Shown: positions 59,590 to 64,000 of the stretch, piece by piece
Numbering within the stretch: the stretch's first letter is position 1
Layout of the letters: every line of letters starts with the position of its first letter
DNA from: Neckera pumila
Taxonomy: Eukaryota; Streptophyta; Bryopsida; Hypnales; Neckeraceae
Assembly (NCBI GenBank): GCA_963969595.1
Contig: OZ018408.1
Coordinates: 45,571,022 to 45,635,021 of the forward strand
Direction: 5' to 3'
Length of the DNA stretch: 64,000 nt
Program-made: the position numbers and the translations under genes
Notes under the pieces: generated by a model
What the model saw: the letters and a program-made list of their open reading frames with translations, nothing else
The model's database searches: none
Told to the model about the DNA's origin: nothing

Positions 59590-61130
59590 GATTAAAGTAA
59601 CTATTTTAAGGGTCTAAATACATCTTAGTAAAACTTGGTAGATAAAAACAGTGTAATTTTCCTGCATGTGACCAAATATCTAAATACAATCTTTGAAGAC
59701 GTAGTAGAAGTTGTACATCAAATCATATTTTTTGTCTAGAAGAACCTAAATTAATATACTTTCAATGCCCCTATTTCTGTAATTGATGCCAAGTCCGATT
59801 TTGCAATTTTATAATATTAAAGCATGCCCCAATTGACATTTTAGTACTTTGAAAGTCTAATTTTTGTTTCAATCTAGGCCACACAATACTAAGAAGTCAA
59901 AGGATTAAGCTAAGTTACAAATTACAATCTCCAATATGTTGACCTTTGATTAATGTCACCATCAAAAGTCTATCTTGGCAAACACCATTTTTAAACCTTG
60001 GAGAGAGAATCACTTATGTAAACAACCCATACAATGTGCTATTTCAACTCCTTACCATTGCAATTCTTCCAATGTGCAAAAGCAAAAAAAACCACATCAT
60101 TATGATATCAATAATATTATTATGAAGATGAATAGTAGAATTGCAAAGCACCGGCAAATAATGCTTTTTTCTATATTAAAGAAAATGTTTTGCCTTGAGA
60201 CCATACGTTAATCTCACTTTTCATCTAAAAATCATTGGAATGGTCTTTGAACAAACTTCTATGTTGCATGGAAATTGCAATTAGATTTTTTGTTTTTCCA
60301 AAGTTGGATTTGCCTTTGCCAAGTTCCATGATACTTTCACTTCTATATGAGTAGAGAGAAACTTGTGGAGAAACTACATTTTCAAAAGAAACTTTTGTCT
60401 TGTTGTCAAACTAAAAAGAATTAGAAAGTTCAAGTCTACTATTGAAATTTCTTTCCCAAAAATCACAAAGTGACCTCCTGCTTTTCACAAGCCTTTCTTC
60501 AAAGTTTTGCTAAGCAATAAGTTTTGGACTCTCTTCTTGCAATGACCAATTTTTGTACAATGGAGCTTTTTCTTTATACTTGAATCCAACCCAATTTATT
60601 TTGGCAAATTTTTGCGAGAAATCTTATGTGATTTTGGCTTACCTTAAGTTGGATTGTTTGTTTTGTTAATTTGTTTTGTTAGTTTGTTTGTTACGTTGAG
60701 ATCTCTTGGACTGTGTGTCCCTTGGTAGCGTTTCTAGTACCGTCGGAAAGCTCTCAATGAGGAAGGGTGCACAGGCCTTGTTTCATGGCATCTGGACCTA
60801 CGATGTAAAAGTTATTGAATTTCAAAGTTTTCAAGTATAATTTTTTTTTTATGAATAAAAAAACAAAAATTTACTTTGACTTTTATTTGTGATTGTGGCA
60901 ACGGCACGGGGCACACTACTGTAGTTTGAATGGAAGCTACCTATAGCAGATAATTTCTATGGATGATCATACACATGTAGATATTTTTATCCATTTTTTC
61001 CCTTCCATACATTCCACGGGCAAGTCGCTCTACCTCCAAAATCACAAATTTTTTTCTGGTTGCCCGGGCCCCTGATGCTCTTAATCCAAAAGTAAAAGTA
61101 AGAGTAAAAAGTAAAAGTAAACGTAAAAAG
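59590..61130. other. AT-rich intergenic DNA
   Basis: No gene or repeat that I recognise. GC content rises after about 60,900. Confidence 0.4.
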
Positions 61131-62340
61131 CCGTGTCGGATGAGAAATATATTCATCCATCTATCCGTCCATCTGTCCCGAGGTCAAAGCGGGGCCGCCC
61201 GTGTGCCGCAGTGTCGCTCCGCTCGTCTGCCCCCACTGGCGACGCTTTTAGCGGCGAATTCCATCCGCCAAACGAAAATTTTCCCGAAGATCCCGAAATG
61301 TTGGCACTCCCCGAGCTCCCTGAACAAAACCATACAGAACCCAAGTAATTTACAGCAGATCCCACATTCCCAAACCCACGAAACCTCACACTGAAATCCT
61401 GTGAATCCAAGGCAAGCGAAGCCCAGCCCAGCTGTGGCCGCAGCCTCTTGCGAATGCGGTAAGAGCTCCTCACTTGTTGGTGCCTCTGTCCATTGCAGCG
61501 CCGCCCAACTTACTGTATGACTCGTGTATTTTTTTTCAACTCCCGGGGTCCGCCATCACGAAGCAAGTAACCAGAATCGTCACAAGCGAGCTGGGTCTCT
61601 TCTGTTTGCTTTGAGACTTGGTAGTTCGATTTGTTCGTGACTTGACCGAGTGGCGGGGCTCATCGGGACTAGGACGTGGCCTTTCTCGAGATTTTATATA
61701 GTGCTTATTTTTCTGGTTGCGTGTGGTGTCGATTGAAGTAGAAGAGGACTCACAGGTGCTGCCGAATTGAGATTTCAATTTCAGTTGGTGAGGGTGGTGG
61801 ATCTCTAGTTGGTGAACATTGATAATCGTCTGGTGGTTCTCTGAGCTTCTACTTCCACCGTGTGTTTCTGGACCCCGCTTGTGCTTTTTGTGGCCATCGC
61901 CGAGGTTGTGGAAGAGATCCAGGCGGGGATTTACTACTGTGGAGCTTATCGGGGGGGGGGGGGGGGAGGTAATTTATTAGGCAAGAGTGGGATTCAAGTG
62001 TTGATTTGAGGAGTAACTCCGCCTTTCGGTACCTGTTAGATCTCCTTCACAATTTAGCTGGCATGGGTGATGGTCTTTGAAATGGAAGTTTTAGAGTCGA
62101 GGTTTTGAGGAGGATCTGTTGGCTGAGATTGTTTGCTCTCTGTCTGTTTTGTTTGTAGGATCAGAGCGTTCATGTCGGAGAGGGGATCTCAAGCCGTGGA
62201 CTTAGCTCGTTTTCTTAAGCCCTAGTGAAGATTCTCAATGTTTGTCAAATTGGAGAAGAAGGAAAATCGGCAGGGGAAGAAAACGAGCGTTGCAAGTGAA
62301 ACCCTAGAGCGAGGTTGCACCCTACAGAATCTTCTAGGCG
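61131..62340 (+). promoter_or_regulatory. Promoter and 5' leader of the right-edge gene
   Basis: This is GC-rich relative to the intergenic DNA. Overlapping short frames on both strands show no protein character. A run of about 16 G lies near 61951-61966. TTTGTTTGTAG at about 62150-62160 looks like a splice acceptor, so a 5' untranslated intron is plausible. Confidence 0.45.
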
Positions 62341-64000
62341 ATGGATTACCAGGTGTTTCTAGTACGGCCCCCCGCTGTGGCGCGGGGTCCGCGGGGAGGC
62401 CTGCGCATCTTCCGAATTCTGGACCACGCCATCTCCATTTTGCCTCTGGGAACGCCCAATGCAACTCCCACGGAGTACAAGTTTGAGCACATTACGAAAG
62501 CCTTGGCAGTGGAGGAAGATCCCACGGAGGTGCGGATCGAGGTCATGGACACCACCAAAACAGGGTTTGGAGTGGAGAACGTTCGATTGTGCTGCGAGGC
62601 TCGAACTTCGTTGCTTACTGCGCTCTTGAACCGCTTGGATGACATGAATGGCATTGGTATGTGCATCTGGTATTTGCATTCATTTTTAACTAGAAACGAG
62701 CCTGTTGCGTTGCACTAACACCAAATAGAGTTCAGTAAGCTGTGTACAAGGTTGCAAAGTTTCCTAGAGAATACGTTTGGATGTCATTAGGGTTTTGCAA
62801 TAACAAATTTACAGTCAGTTTCAACTAGAACGGAGACTGGTGAGTTTGCAACAACACCAGAAAGGGTTCATTAAGCTGTGCACAAGGTTGCAAGGTTTCA
62901 TGGAGAGGATGTTTGGATGTCATTAGGGTTTAGCAAGAACAAAGTTGCATTTAGTTCAACTAGAACGGATCCTGTTGCATTGCAACTACACCAAAAAGGT
63001 TTCATTAAGCTGCAAGGTTGCAAGGTTCATAGAGAAGATTGTTGGACGTCATTAGGGTTTAGCAAGAACAAAGTCAGGAATGAAAATTGTGCGGAGAAGA
63101 ACGTGACACAAGCTGCATGTAATATAATAGATGACCTCTTGCCTTCTAACTAGCAATTTAGTTGACCTCTATGGTTGCATTGAAGCTGATTTTGTGTCCA
63201 TGCTGTGCTAGGGACCGACTTTGCGGCAATGAAAGACAGTAACCAGAAGGAGGAGCTGATGGACACCATTCTTCGTGTGCGAAGTGCCTCAATTGTGAAA
63301 ATGATCAAGTCAGGTCATCGAACCGATTCGAAGGTGATTAAAAACCTATTTTTTTTTGGATTTGCCATCCAATGAGTCTATACTTTTCTATATTGGTGCA
63401 CCCTTTTTACTAATTTTCTAAACCTAAAACCAGTTTCTTAGGCTGTAGCTTGCTACTGGAAACGTATTTTATCTGTTGACTAACGCCAGTACTAATCATG
63501 TTTATGGGATAGTACAAACTTAGCTTGTTCTTAATAAAATAGCTGTTGCTTAAAGGAACTTGATCTAGATTGAAACATAAAATAGGGTAAATGGTGTTGC
63601 TGGTTGTTGGAATCTCTCAATTGCAGTGCATGTTCACCCAATTTGCATTGACTGTGCAAATTAGAATGATTCTCTATGTTATTCAAGGACGGTTCTTGAA
63701 TCTTTCACCACTAGCGATTGTGTGATTACTTTTTTGAATGTGTTGATCAATTTGGCATCATCTGTATCACTTATGACAACGGGTGATGTGTTCTTGTTCT
63801 GGTTCTCCACATTTTGAAAACCTTGTGGTATTTTTTATTTATTGAGATAGGAATTGGTGTTGCAGATTACAGCGTCGAAGAAGGTAAATTTCCAAGACAT
63901 AGTGAAGGTTGAACATCTCAGTGATGACGAGGAGATTGTACTCGTCTCCCTTAAATCCCGAACTATTCGGCTATTAGTCAGAGATTCGGCAGGTTTCCTG
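62341..64000 (+). CDS. Unidentified conserved-looking protein, N-terminal exons only (possible PH-like / GRV2-RME-8-like)
   Basis: Three exons join in phase, 62341-62656, 63212-63333 and 63866 to the right edge, giving 191 residues. The gene continues beyond the window. The start MDYQVFLVRPP is the first ATG of the frame after a long leader. Two segments have alternating hydrophobic strands ending in a helix, RIFRILDHAISILPL...SLLTALLNRL and KVNFQDIVKVEHL...IRLLVRDSA, which resembles tandem PH-like folds at the start of GRV2/DNAJC13 (RME-8) endosomal proteins. That resemblance is from general pattern only; I do not recognise the protein with confidence. No membrane segment or signal peptide is visible. 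Splice sites are canonical (GTATGT, GTGATT; acceptors CTAG and GCAG). Confidence 0.6.
62687..63075. repeat. ~135-bp tandem repeat in intron 1 of the right-edge gene
   Basis: Units start near 62687, 62822 and 62958 (AACTAGAA(A)CGRR.CCTG). Each contains TTAAGCTG(TG), CAAGGTTGCAA and a GTCATTAGGGTTT telomere-box motif (62778, 62914 and 63043). The last unit is about 129 bp. The repeat lies wholly within the 555-bp intron. Confidence 0.8.

Noticed and set aside
61133..61473. Overlapping frames of 70-106 codons on both strands
   Set aside because: GC-rich leader of the right-edge gene; no protein character and no splice support.

Overview
The window looks like nuclear DNA of a land plant, most likely a non-seed plant such as a bryophyte; I cannot place it more precisely. 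The reasons are spliceosomal GT-AG introns with phase-consistent joins, a plastid-type tryptophan synthase alpha gene with an N-terminal extension, an AUX1/LAX auxin-permease sequence, TTTAGGG-type telomere-box motifs near genes, and long AT-rich intergenic DNA full of small inverted-repeat transposons. Gene density is low: about five loci in 64 kb.

Layout. 1-2399: AT-rich repeat DNA, a 42-nt hairpin, then a GC-richer 5' region with an 81-bp tandem repeat. 2400-8405: a seven-exon locus that I assembled by splice phase. It encodes a roughly 1,500-codon protein with a ParB-like region, an acidic linker and a C-terminal FCP1/NIF-type HAD phosphatase-like domain. Three in-frame stops and a net frameshift break it. 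9395-9877: a second, degenerate FCP1-like exon. The introns and 3' side of this locus (2.6-10.4 kb) carry about 20 copies of a ~20-bp palindrome, partly arranged in a ~58-bp tandem array. 13200-21543: an eight-exon AUX1/LAX pseudogene. 21.5-32 kb: repeats only. 31999-35523 (minus): intact tryptophan synthase alpha, nine exons. 36-43 kb: repeats. 43531-53564 (plus): intact RNA polymerase III largest subunit, 28 exons, 1,409 residues. 53.6-61 kb: repeats. 62341-64000 (plus): the first three exons of a gene that runs off the right edge.

Functionally the two intact complete genes are housekeeping genes (Pol III transcription, tryptophan/indole synthesis) with short, clean introns. The two broken loci have long or repeat-filled introns, and three of their five stops look like C-to-T changes (CGA to TGA, CAG to TAG), which would fit decay of methylated DNA. 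The intergenic DNA and the pseudogene introns are dominated by non-coding elements bounded by TTAACCCCTAAA...TTTAGGGGTTAA, an end structure resembling piggyBac-type MITEs.

The most unusual feature is the ParB-like/FCP1-like fusion locus with its embedded dispersed palindromes, two of which are translated inside an exon.
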